DNA of 64,000 bases from QHXQ01 sp045807745 (GTDB lineage: Bacteria > Acidobacteriota > Blastocatellia > Pyrinomonadales > Pyrinomonadaceae). A program made the position numbers and the translations under genes. Positions 19,669-26,476 of this stretch are shown here, one piece after another. Location of the stretch: the NCBI GenBank assembly GCA_045807745.1, contig JBJMGT010000035.1:183625-247624 (forward strand), in the 5' to 3' direction. Position 1 is the stretch's first letter; every line of letters starts with the position of its first letter. The notes under the pieces were generated by a model, which did no database searches, was not told the origin of the DNA, and saw nothing but the letters and a program-made list of their open reading frames with translations.

Positions 19669-19709
19669 GAAACCGCCCGCGGGTCAGCGAGCGACCTGCG
19701 GGCGGTTTC
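19669..19709 (-). terminator. Terminator downstream of frr
   Basis: GAAACCGCCCGCGGGTC (19669-19685) pairs with 19693-19709 with one mismatch. It lies 21 bp beyond the frr stop on the minus strand. Confidence 0.65.
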
Positions 19710-19729
19710 GTCTGCGCCTCTGGCTGGCG

Positions 19730-20290
19730 CTAGACGCTCATCAACTCTTGCTCTTTGTTCTTCGCTAGCTCGTCGATCTTACCGATGAACGTGTTGGTGA
19801 GTTTCTGTATCTCGTCGAGCGCGTCGCGTTCGGCGTCTTCCGAGATGGTCTTGTCCTTGAGCAGTCGCTTGAGCCGGTCGTTGGCATCGCGGCGCACGTT
19901 GCGCACGGCCGTGCGATGCTCTTCGGCGTACTCATGCACCTGTTTGGCCAACTGTCTGCGCCGCTCCTCGGTCAACGGCGGGATCGGCACACGCACCAGC
20001 TTGCCGTCGTTCGACGGATTGAGGCCCAAGTCGGCTGAGCGGATCGCTTTCTCAATCGCGGCAAGCTGCGTCTGATCCCACGGCTGCACCGTGATCATCT
20101 GCGGCTCGGGCACGTGGATCGAAGCCATCTGGTTGAGCGGCGTCGGCGTGCCGTAATAATCGACCATGACCGGGTCAAGCAAACCCACAGTCGCGCGGCC
20201 CGTCCGCACCGTTCCCAACTTCCGGCGCAAATCCTCAACCGCCCCATCCATCCGGGGGCGCGTCTCCTTGATGACATCTTTCTCAGACAT
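19730..20290 (-). CDS. frr: Ribosome recycling factor
   Basis: 186 aa, matching the normal 185. The family hallmarks are present: LRTGRA-type motif as VRTGRATVGLLDPVMVDYYG, then TPLNQMASIHVPEPQMITVQPWD, GLNPSNDGKLVRVPIPPLTEERR and RNVRRDANDRLK. RRF splits post-termination ribosomes together with EF-G. In most bacteria frr follows pyrH directly; here 1.2 kb with three opposite-strand small genes separates them, and frr must use its own promoter. Confidence 0.97.
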   Translation of the reverse strand: MSEKDVIKETRPRMDGAVEDLRRKLGTVRTGRATVGLLDPVMVDYYGTPTPLNQMASIHVPEPQMITVQPWDQTQLAAIEKAIRSADLGLNPSNDGKLVRVPIPPLTEERRRQLAKQVHEYAEEHRTAVRNVRRDANDRLKRLLKDKTISEDAERDALDEIQKLTNTFIGKIDELAKNKEQELMSV

Positions 20291-20642
20291 ACTTGACGCA
20301 AAGAGACTACAGCCTCTTTGTGGTGCAACAGTTTACCAGCGTAAAATCGGGTTCAGAAAGTTAAGCTTATATCAGCGATAGGGTTTTCTAAATTATAAAG
20401 ATATCATCAGCCACTTCTCTGTTTGATAAAAATTCTACCACATTTTTCTTTCCGGCGGTTCCTTTTTGGCTGCTCTTTAGCTGGAGCTTGATCGTGCTTG
20501 TATGAGTTGATGTTAATTCATTCACTGGCCGGGATGGCTTATCGTTTTTTGTGGTCATGGCTGCAAACTATGCTTTGTCGGCGAGAGCGAATTGGAAATG
20601 ATGGGGCAATCATTGGTTTGCGGAGTCAATAACTTGGGAGGC
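20291..20642. other. Gene-free spacer upstream of frr
   Basis: No convincing gene. It is AT-richer than the surroundings, with short poly-A/T tracts. CAAAGAG (near 20299) and CTCTTTG form a 7-bp hairpin close to the frr start. It should contain the frr promoter; no clear boxes were recognised. Confidence 0.4.
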
Positions 20643-20672
20643 TTGGTTGAGTGACGGACACCTCTGTATAAT
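20643..20672 (+). promoter_or_regulatory. Sigma-70-type promoter giving a leaderless transcript
   Basis: TTGGTT (20643-20648), an 18-bp spacer and TATAAT (20667-20672). The ATG of the small gene is at 20679, seven bases after the -10 box, so transcription would start at or next to the start codon. Confidence 0.5.
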
Positions 20673-20678
20673 CGCATT

Positions 20679-20834
20679 ATGAATAAACGTGCGAAAAAAC
20701 GAGTGCGGGAAGCGATCCAGAAGCAAATCGCAGAACGGTCAGATAAACGTAAGGAACAAGGTTTTACTCCGCCTGCTAAGACGATGCCAGAGAGCCGTGG
20801 GTTTACCGTCAGGCCCGATAAGAAGCGCGGTTAG
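20679..20834 (+). CDS. Small, very basic protein of unknown function
   Basis: 51 aa, starting MNKRAKKRVREAIQKQIAER and ending RPDKKRG. About one third of residues are Lys or Arg. The frame is supported by a strong -10 box placed to start the transcript at its ATG, and by two further small genes in the same orientation. It could be a nucleic-acid-binding peptide; nothing in the sequence shows that directly. Confidence 0.45.
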   Translation: MNKRAKKRVREAIQKQIAERSDKRKEQGFTPPAKTMPESRGFTVRPDKKRG

Positions 20835-20882
20835 CAGGCTGCTAATTCAGGGTTCTCGTAGCTGTTGCCGAGACTGCCAATT

Positions 20883-21155
20883 ATGACAATGCTCATCACC
20901 TATCCGGACGGCCCGACCGAGCTTATCCCAAAAGCTGTTCGGGTTGACCAGACGAACTACCACGAAGGCATGTATGACTTCTACGACGAGAGCGACATGG
21001 TGCTGCTTAGGCAGATTGATATGAGCAGCGGGATTAAATGGGAGCTTGTTGCTGAGCCGGCAGCGGCCACCGATGAGACCCCGCTGTTTCTACGAGGCGG
21101 TGCAGAAGGTCATAAAGGGAATGCCCAAGACGAGAAGGACGAAGCAAGTGAGTAA
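20883..21155 (+). CDS. Small acidic protein of unknown function
   Basis: 90 aa from ATG 20883 (MTMLITYPDGPTELIPKAVR...). An upstream in-frame ATG at 20865 would add six residues. The protein is acidic with a Glu/Asp/Lys-rich tail. There are no membrane segments and no recognised domain. It is the middle of three small + strand genes inserted in the pyrH-frr interval, and its end overlaps the possible GTG start (21148) of the next. Confidence 0.4.
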   Translation: MTMLITYPDGPTELIPKAVRVDQTNYHEGMYDFYDESDMVLLRQIDMSSGIKWELVAEPAAATDETPLFLRGGAEGHKGNAQDEKDEASE

Positions 21156-21405
21156 CAACATGTATCTTTATACAGTGCAAGCGATGCCGGGCCAGAAGGC
21201 CAAGTTTGAGGGCGACCCGTCAATTAAATATCAGGTGAAGCGGGTGAACAAATCCATCCCCGTCTCGAAAAAGGGGCGCATGGAGATTATTAGAACTAAT
21301 CTGGAGTACGAAGCAGCGCTGGCGCTCGTTAAAGGCTTCAACGAGATGGAAGGCACTTCACAGGCCATTAGGCATGAAGAAGCACAGCGGAAAGAGCAGT
21401 CGTAA
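21148..21405 (+). CDS. Small protein of unknown function
   Basis: 85 aa from GTG 21148 or 81 aa from ATG 21160 (MYLYTVQAMPGQKAKFEGDP...). It is a mixed alpha/beta-looking soluble protein with a charged C-terminal helix (RHEEAQRKEQS) and no recognised domain. GTG 21148 overlaps the previous stop by 8 nt, suggesting coupling. It is the last of the small insert before the pyrH 3' hairpin. Confidence 0.45.
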   Translation: MSNNMYLYTVQAMPGQKAKFEGDPSIKYQVKRVNKSIPVSKKGRMEIIRTNLEYEAALALVKGFNEMEGTSQAIRHEEAQRKEQS

Positions 21406-21438
21406 GTTGGCCCCAACGCATCTCTTGAAGCCGAAAGT

Positions 21439-21498
21439 CGTGAACAGTAAATCGTGAATAGAAAGACAGATCTTTCTATTCACGATTTACTGTTCACG
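21439..21498. repeat. GTAAATC/GTGAATA heptamer hairpin at pyrH 3' end
   Basis: 21439-21465 pairs perfectly over 27 bp with 21472-21498 around a 6-nt loop. The arms consist of GTGAACA, GTAAATC, GTGAATA units (period 7). It lies 3 bp past the pyrH stop and may act as its terminator or 3' protection. Confidence 0.85.
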
Positions 21499-21500
21499 AT

Positions 21501-22268
21501 TTACGAATTGATCTGCTCCATGCACACCGTCGTGCCGATGCCGGGTGTGCCGGTGACGACGCGCATGATGTTGCCGGGCGTCTTCATATTGAAGACGATG
21601 ATGGGCAGATGATTGTCCATGCAGAGCGAGATAGCGGAGGCGTCCATCACTTGCAGCCGTCGTTCGAGCACCTCTTGATAAGTGATGCACTCGTAACGCG
21701 TCGCCGTCGGGTCTTTCACCGGGTCGGCCGAATAGACGCCTTCGACCTTCGTCGCCTTCAAGATTACTTCCGCCTTGATCTCAAGCGCACGCAGAGCGGC
21801 CGCCGAGTCAGTGGTGAAATACGGATTACCCGTGCCGGCGGCGAAGATGACGACGCGCCCCTTCTCCAAGTGGCGAATGGCGCGGCGGCGGATGAACGGC
21901 TCGGCGACTTCCGGAATGTTGAGCGCCGAGAGCACGCGCGTGTGCGCGCCCGCTGTCTCCAGCGCGTCCTGCAAGACGACCGCGTTCATCAGGGTCGCCA
22001 GCATGCCGATGTAATCGGCCGACGAGCGATCCATGTTGCCCGCGCTCTTCGACACGCCGCGAAAGATGTTCCCGCCGCCGACGACGATGGCCACTTCGAC
22101 GCCGAGCGCCCGCACAGCCTGAACTTCTTCCGCGACTGAGCGCGCGACCACCACGTCCACGCCGTAATTCTGCGCGCCCATCAGCGCCTCGCCCGACAAC
22201 TTCAACAGAATCCGTTGATAAGCGGGCGCGCGATTGTCGGCCGTTTGTGCTTCGACAGTCATAGGCAT
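21501..22268 (-). CDS. pyrH: UMP kinase
   Basis: 255 aa. The bacterial UMP kinase signature is present: ILLKLSGEALMG, VVVGGGNIFRG, DYIGMLATLMNAV, then GTGNPYFTTDSAAALRA and the late ATRYECITYQEVL. It phosphorylates UMP to UDP with ATP and is a hexamer regulated by GTP and UTP in most bacteria. It follows tsf and rpsB on the minus strand as in many genomes. An ATG two codons inside (22262) is also possible; neither has a Shine-Dalgarno site because a heptamer hairpin fills the spacer. Confidence 0.97.
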   Translation of the reverse strand: MPMTVEAQTADNRAPAYQRILLKLSGEALMGAQNYGVDVVVARSVAEEVQAVRALGVEVAIVVGGGNIFRGVSKSAGNMDRSSADYIGMLATLMNAVVLQDALETAGAHTRVLSALNIPEVAEPFIRRRAIRHLEKGRVVIFAAGTGNPYFTTDSAAALRALEIKAEVILKATKVEGVYSADPVKDPTATRYECITYQEVLERRLQVMDASAISLCMDNHLPIIVFNMKTPGNIMRVVTGTPGIGTTVCMEQINS

Positions 22269-22270
22269 TT

Positions 22271-22343
22271 CGGCTTGCGGAATTCGGCTTGCGGATTAAA
22301 TGAACTATTATCTTCTAATCCGCAAGCCGAATTCCGCAAGCCG
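22271..22343. repeat. GCTTGCG/GAATTCG heptamer hairpin between tsf and pyrH
   Basis: 22271-22298 pairs perfectly over 28 bp with 22316-22343 around a 17-nt loop. The arms are GCTTGCG and GAATTCG units in tandem (period 7). It fills the whole 80-bp spacer and leaves no ribosome binding site before pyrH. Confidence 0.85.
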
Positions 22344-22348
22344 CAATC

Positions 22349-23017
22349 TTAATTGTTGCCCGCAAGCGCCGCGACCTCGCCGCCGAAGTCGTCGTCGCGT
22401 CTAGCCAAACCCTCGCCCATCTTGTAGCGGGCGAAGCGGCGCACGGTAATGTTTTCCTTGATGCTGGCGATCTTCTCCGTGAGCAGATCGTTGATGGTCT
22501 TCGCCGGGTCTTTAACGAACGGCTGATCGAGCAGCACCGATTCCTCGTAGAACTTATTCAAACGCCCTTCGACGATCTTGTCGAGCACCTGTGTGGGCTT
22601 GTTCGCGTTCTTCGGATCGTTTGTGGCCTGCGCGCGTGCAATCTCGCGTTCCTTGTCAAGTGCATTGGCGGGCACGTCCGCGCGCGCGACGTAGCGCGGC
22701 TCGGCCGCCGCGATGTGCATGGCAATGTCCTTGACGAGTTGTTGGAACTCGTCCGTGCGCGCGACGAAGTCGGTCTCGCAGTTGACCTCGACGAGCACGC
22801 CGACCTTGCCGCCCATGTGGATGTAAGAGCCGACCGCGCCTTCGGCCGCGATGCGCCCTTCCTTCTTCTTCGCCGACGCGAGACCGCGCTTGCGCAAGAT
22901 GTCGATGGCCTGCTCCTCGTTACCGCTGGCCTCGGTCAGCGCGTTCTTACACTCCATCATCCCCGCGCCCGTCTTCTCCCGCAGCGCCTTCACCGCCGCT
23001 GCCGTAATCTCTGCCAT
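22349..23017 (-). CDS. tsf: Elongation factor Ts
   Basis: 222 aa, the short bacterial form. The N-terminal UBA-like domain (KALREKTGAGMMECKNALTE) is followed by the core with INCETDFVAR-type motif as VNCETDFVARTDEFQQLVKD. The C-terminal part has PFVKDPAKTINDLL and ITVRRFARYKMGEG. It is the nucleotide exchange factor for EF-Tu. A good Shine-Dalgarno (AAGGAG) lies 9 bp before the ATG. It follows rpsB in the translation run. Confidence 0.97.
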   Translation of the reverse strand: MAEITAAAVKALREKTGAGMMECKNALTEASGNEEQAIDILRKRGLASAKKKEGRIAAEGAVGSYIHMGGKVGVLVEVNCETDFVARTDEFQQLVKDIAMHIAAAEPRYVARADVPANALDKEREIARAQATNDPKNANKPTQVLDKIVEGRLNKFYEESVLLDQPFVKDPAKTINDLLTEKIASIKENITVRRFARYKMGEGLARRDDDFGGEVAALAGNN

Positions 23018-23039
23018 GATCGTTTGACTCCTTAGAATA

Positions 23040-23111
23040 GCTGTTAGCTATTAGCGATTAGCTGTTAGCTAAAACCAAAAGCTAAAAGCCAACAGCTAAT
23101 GGCTAACAGCT
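23040..23111. repeat. TAGCTGT heptamer inverted pair between rpsB and tsf
   Basis: Units of TAGCTGT/TAGCTAT/TAGCGAT (period 7) at 23040-23070 face inverted units at 23080-23111. The pairing is imperfect. It sits within the spacer of two co-oriented translation genes. Confidence 0.75.
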
Positions 23112-23209
23112 TCTTAAAAAATTGCGCAGCCCCGGCGGGTGTGTCCGCGTGGCTGCGCTCGCCGAATAATTGAAACTCGAACTCTGGTTGTCGCAGTGCG
23201 CGCGCGTCG

Positions 23210-24295
23210 CTACTTCGCCGCGCCGACCGACTCCGCGCCCTTCTCCTGCTCGGCGTCGCGCGGCTGGGTCAAGTCGGACTCGTTCTCGCCGCCGCCCGTC
23301 GCGCCGCGCACGGGCGCACCCGTGCCGGCCTGCTCGTGATCGCCGACACTATCGGGTTGCTGCCCCGTCGTGTGGAACCCGATGTTGCCCGGCGCAGAGA
23401 CTTGTGTCTTAGCCGCAGGCGCGGCCGCTTGCATGTCCGTGAAGTTCTCGGCGGCACGGCCCGGATCGCGCACGGTCGTGATGGACGATGTGTCGTCCGC
23501 GCTGGCGCTGCGACGACGCGGCCGCGCCTCAGACGCAGCCGCATCTGTGGTCGGCGCAGTGGTCGGCGCGGCGGCTTCTGCCTCTGATTCTTCACCACCT
23601 TCGGTCTTCATCTGTTGCCCTTCGACGACCGCATCGGCGATGCGCGAGGCGAACAGACGGACGGCTCTGAGCGCGTCGTCGTTGCCGGGGATCACGTAGT
23701 CGATGCCTTCGGGCGAGCAGTTGGTGTCAACAACCGCGATGACCGGAATGCCGAGGCGGTTGGCTTCAGCGACCGCGATCTCTTCCTTGCGCACGTCGAT
23801 GATAAAGAGCGCGTCGGGCAGACGATTCATGTTCTTGATGCCCGACAGGTTCTTCTCCAACGTCTCGCGCTCGCGGTCGAGCTTGATGCGCTCCTTCTTC
23901 GTGAGCATCTCGTAGCGCCCGTCGGTCTGCATCGATTCAAGATCGCGCAGCCGCTTGATCGACTTCTGCACGGTCTGGAAGTTGGTGAGCAGTCCGCCGA
24001 GCCAGCGGTGGTTGATGTAGTACTGGTTGGCGCGCGTCGCCTCTTCGCGGATGGCGTCCTGCGCCTGTCGCTTCGTGCCGACGAAGAGGATGGTGCGCCC
24101 GCGATCTTCCGCCGCCAGATTGGTGACGAACGTGATGGCGTCGCGGAACATGCGCTGCGTCTTTTGCAGATCGATAATGCTGATGCCGTTGCGCTCGCCG
24201 AAGATGTAGTCCTTCATCTTCGGATTCCAGCGCCTGACCTGATGGCCGAAGTGAACGCCGGCCTCCAGTAATTCTTTCATCGTAACGGATGCCAA
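23210..24295 (-). CDS. rpsB: 30S ribosomal protein S2 with long C-terminal extension
   Basis: 361 aa; the S2 core normally ends near 230-250. The core is classic: MKELLEAGVHFGHQVRRWNPKM, FVGTKRQAQDAI, YINHRWLGGLLTN, DALFIIDVRKEEIAV and GIPVIAVVDTNCSPEGIDYVIPGNDDA. Residues about 240-361 form a low-complexity Ala/Thr/Glu/Gly-rich tail predicted disordered. The start is TTG at 24295 with AGGAGG 7 bp upstream (24303-24309), a strong reason to choose it over the ATG five codons inside. It is the first gene of the rpsB-tsf-pyrH set. Confidence 0.97.
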   Translation of the reverse strand: MASVTMKELLEAGVHFGHQVRRWNPKMKDYIFGERNGISIIDLQKTQRMFRDAITFVTNLAAEDRGRTILFVGTKRQAQDAIREEATRANQYYINHRWLGGLLTNFQTVQKSIKRLRDLESMQTDGRYEMLTKKERIKLDRERETLEKNLSGIKNMNRLPDALFIIDVRKEEIAVAEANRLGIPVIAVVDTNCSPEGIDYVIPGNDDALRAVRLFASRIADAVVEGQQMKTEGGEESEAEAAAPTTAPTTDAAASEARPRRRSASADDTSSITTVRDPGRAAENFTDMQAAAPAAKTQVSAPGNIGFHTTGQQPDSVGDHEQAGTGAPVRGATGGGENESDLTQPRDAEQEKGAESVGAAK

Positions 24296-24393
24296 ACTAA
24301 AACCTCCTCAGTTGATTGGTTTATGTACTCGCCCCCGCCCGTAAAGCCCCTCTGTGCGGAGCAACCAACCGGACGAAGACAATGGAATGACGA

Positions 24394-24463
24394 CAGTGAC
24401 AAGTGGCGAGCGACGAGTGCCGAGTAAGAAGTCATGTAACTTGTCACTCGCCACTTGTCACTG
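24394..24463. repeat. GTGACAA-type heptamer hairpin between rpsI and rpsB
   Basis: CAGTGACAAGTGGCGAG (24394-24410) pairs perfectly over 17 bp with 24447-24463. Units GTGACAA, GTGGCGA, GCGACGA, GTGCCGA repeat every 7 bp. It begins 4 bp after the rpsI stop. Confidence 0.8.
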
Positions 24464-24466
24464 CCT

Positions 24467-24859
24467 TTAACGTTTCGAGAACTGGAAGCGCTTGCGCGCG
24501 CCCTTCTGCCCGTACTTCTTGCGTTCCTTGATGCGCGGGTCGCGTGTGACGAGACCGGCTTGCTTCAAGGTCGGCCGCAGGTCGGCGTTAAACTCCATCA
24601 GCGCGCGGGTGATGCCGTGCCGCACCGCGCCGGCTTGACCGGCGGGGCCGCCGCCCACGACGTTGACGAGGATGTCGAACTTCGCCGCCGTCTCGGTCAA
24701 CTGCAACGGCTGGCGGATGACCATGCGCAGCGTCTCGTTGGGAAAGTATTGATCAAACGCTTTGCGGTTGATCACGATCTCGCCCGTGCCGGGGCGCAAG
24801 TAGACGCGCGCCGTCGAAGTCTTGCGCCGCCCCGTGCCGTAATACTGTGTCTCAGCCAC
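24467..24859 (-). CDS. rpsI: 30S ribosomal protein S9
   Basis: 130 aa. It has GTGRRKTSTARVYLRPG near the N-terminus, DILVNVVGGGPAGQAGAVRHGITRAL in the middle, and the invariant basic C-terminus ending GARKRFQFSKR. The tail contacts P-site tRNA on the ribosome. The start is GTG at 24859. It lies 34 bp after rplM, the usual L13-S9 operon pair. Confidence 0.97.
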   Translation of the reverse strand: MAETQYYGTGRRKTSTARVYLRPGTGEIVINRKAFDQYFPNETLRMVIRQPLQLTETAAKFDILVNVVGGGPAGQAGAVRHGITRALMEFNADLRPTLKQAGLVTRDPRIKERKKYGQKGARKRFQFSKR

Positions 24860-24892
24860 GTTCCTTTATCCTTAATTATCTGGTGTCAATTG

Positions 24893-25345
24893 TTAGCGCC
24901 GGGCGCTCGTCATAAGCGCAAGCGGCTGCGGTTGCTGCGCCGTATGCGGGTGCTCAGCGCCGCCGTAAACTTTCAGCTTCTTCGCCATCGCCTTGCCCAG
25001 CTTGTTCTTCGGCAGCATGCCCTTAACCGCCAACTCAATGACGCGCTCTGGGTGCTTGGCAAACTGATCCTGCACGGAGATTTCGCGCAAGCCACCGGGG
25101 TAGAGCGTGTGCCAGCGATAGACTTTCTGTTCCGCCTTTGAGCCTTTGAAGACGGCCTCGCGGGCGTTGATGACAATGACGTGATCGCCCATGTCCATGA
25201 AGGGCGTATAGTCGGGCCGGTTCTTGCCGGTCAGGATGCGCGCCACTTGGGTCGCTAAACGACCGACGGTCTGCCCCGCCGCGTCCACCACGTACCACTT
25301 GCGTTTATCGGCGAGGCCCTGCCCGCTGGGAAAGTATGTTGCCAT
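24893..25345 (-). CDS. rplM: 50S ribosomal protein L13
   Basis: 150 aa. Signature segments are KWYVVDAAGQTVGRLATQVA, YTPFMDMGDHVIVINA, VYRWHTLYPGGLREI and AVKGMLPKNKLGKAMAKKLKVY. The extra C-terminal eight to ten residues (QPQPLALMTSARR) exceed the usual 142-aa form. It heads the translation gene run on the minus strand, with the promoter expected in the spacer above 25346. Confidence 0.97.
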   Translation of the reverse strand: MATYFPSGQGLADKRKWYVVDAAGQTVGRLATQVARILTGKNRPDYTPFMDMGDHVIVINAREAVFKGSKAEQKVYRWHTLYPGGLREISVQDQFAKHPERVIELAVKGMLPKNKLGKAMAKKLKVYGGAEHPHTAQQPQPLALMTSARR

Positions 25346-25831
25346 AGATAACTCTCACTAAAATTAGCGTTTAGAACGCGAACGGGTAGAATACTGAAGC
25401 GTACGGAACGTTGTCAAGGAACGAGCAGGCAGTCGCCGCGTAAGGGTTGTCCGTTGCCAGTGCCGGGCCTGCACGCGCACGGCGCGGTGACGGAAAATTT
25501 GCGCCGTTGTGAGTGAAATCGTGTATTATCCCGCCCGCCTCCTCTAGATGTCCTTAAGACAGGGAAGTGTTCGGGCAAATCCGTCGGCGGTGCGGACGCA
25601 CGCGGCATCCGAGCTTGACCTCCGCCCGTATATCTTGCAAACGAGCGACGCCGAAGACGAATTAACCGGGGCCGATACATCAGCCCACCTCTCGATTCCG
25701 CGCTGGCGGCGTTTCGTGCGGCAGGTTCAAAAGAACAAGCAGGCGCTCCTGTTCGACGCGCGGCCTAAGTTTGCGCGGCGAGCCTAATTCAGCAGTCTTA
25801 AAACAATTTCCAGACAAGGAGAACGAAAGCT
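25346..25831. other. Gene-poor divergent spacer between rplM and the globin gene
   Basis: It should hold the rplM promoter (minus) and the globin promoter (plus). A 79-codon + frame at 25548-25787 (MSLRQGSVRANPSAVRTHAA...) is open but has no recognised similarity, no ribosome binding site and GC-driven openness, so it is not called as a gene. AAGGAGA at 25816-25822 is the globin Shine-Dalgarno. Confidence 0.4.
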
Positions 25832-26377
25832 ATGCGGAAAGTGAAAGCGGTTGCAATGTCCCTCTGCCTGCTCGGCGCGCTCGCCACGAGTGCCGCCGCG
25901 CAGGACATGAAGAAATCCCTCTACGAACGGCTCGGCGGGCTGGACGCGATCAAGGCCGTGATCGGCGAGTTCGCCGGGCGCGTGTTGGCCGATGAGCGCA
26001 TCAACAAGAAGTTCGCCAAGACCGACGCCCCGCGCCTGACCTTGCACCTCGTCGAGCAGGTGTGCATGGTGACGGGCGGCCCCTGCAAGTACACAGGTCT
26101 GAGCATGCCGAAGGCGCACAAGAACATGAAGGTTACAGAGGGTGAGTTCAACGCGCTCGTTGAAGACCTTGTGGGCGCGCTCGATAAATTCAATGTCCCG
26201 GCGCAAGAGAAGACCGATCTGTTGAACATCCTCGGGCCGCTCAAGGGCCAGATCGTTGAAGTGCCCGGTAACGCGACGGGGACGCCGCTCCCGGCTAACT
26301 TCAAACCCGCGAAGCCGCTGCCGAAGAAGCAGACCGACGCCGGCCCCGCGATGAAGTCGGGCGCTAAGAAGATGTAA
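25832..26377 (+). CDS. Exported group 1 truncated haemoglobin
   Basis: 181 aa. A signal peptide (MRKVKAVAMSLCLLGALATS, cleavage near AAAQ) precedes a trHb domain at about 28-140. YERLGGLDAIKAVIGEF is the group 1 start. LTLHLVEQVCMVTGGPCKYTG and MPKAHKNMKVTEGEF carry the conserved TGGP-Y and the proximal His of AHxxM. A Lys/Pro-rich tail of about 35 residues follows. Most group 1 globins are cytoplasmic and bind O2 or NO; an exported form implies periplasmic ligand binding. It is monocistronic with a strong ribosome binding site and a 24-bp hairpin after it. Confidence 0.9.
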   Translation: MRKVKAVAMSLCLLGALATSAAAQDMKKSLYERLGGLDAIKAVIGEFAGRVLADERINKKFAKTDAPRLTLHLVEQVCMVTGGPCKYTGLSMPKAHKNMKVTEGEFNALVEDLVGALDKFNVPAQEKTDLLNILGPLKGQIVEVPGNATGTPLPANFKPAKPLPKKQTDAGPAMKSGAKKM

Positions 26378-26405
26378 GCTGCACGCGCAAAGTTCGGCAG
26401 CCCGC

Positions 26406-26456
26406 AAACGAATAAGGCTCGCAGGTTCTCGTAGAACCTGCGAGCCTTATTCGTTT
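26406..26456. terminator. Bidirectional hairpin terminator
   Basis: 26406-26429 pairs perfectly over 24 bp with 26433-26456 around a 3-nt CGT loop. It begins with AAA and ends with TTT. It lies between the convergent globin gene and the M48 protease gene and can serve both strands. Confidence 0.85.
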
Positions 26457-26476
26457 CCGAGTCAGCGCGGAGATGC

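Noticed and set aside
21439..24463. Heptamer arrays considered as CRISPR or REP elements
   Set aside because: Units are 7 bp with no spacers and no cas genes, and sequence differs between loci, unlike CRISPR or classical REP families.
25548..25787. 79-codon frame before the globin gene
   Set aside because: No ribosome binding site or recognisable feature; kept only as a note in the spacer entry.
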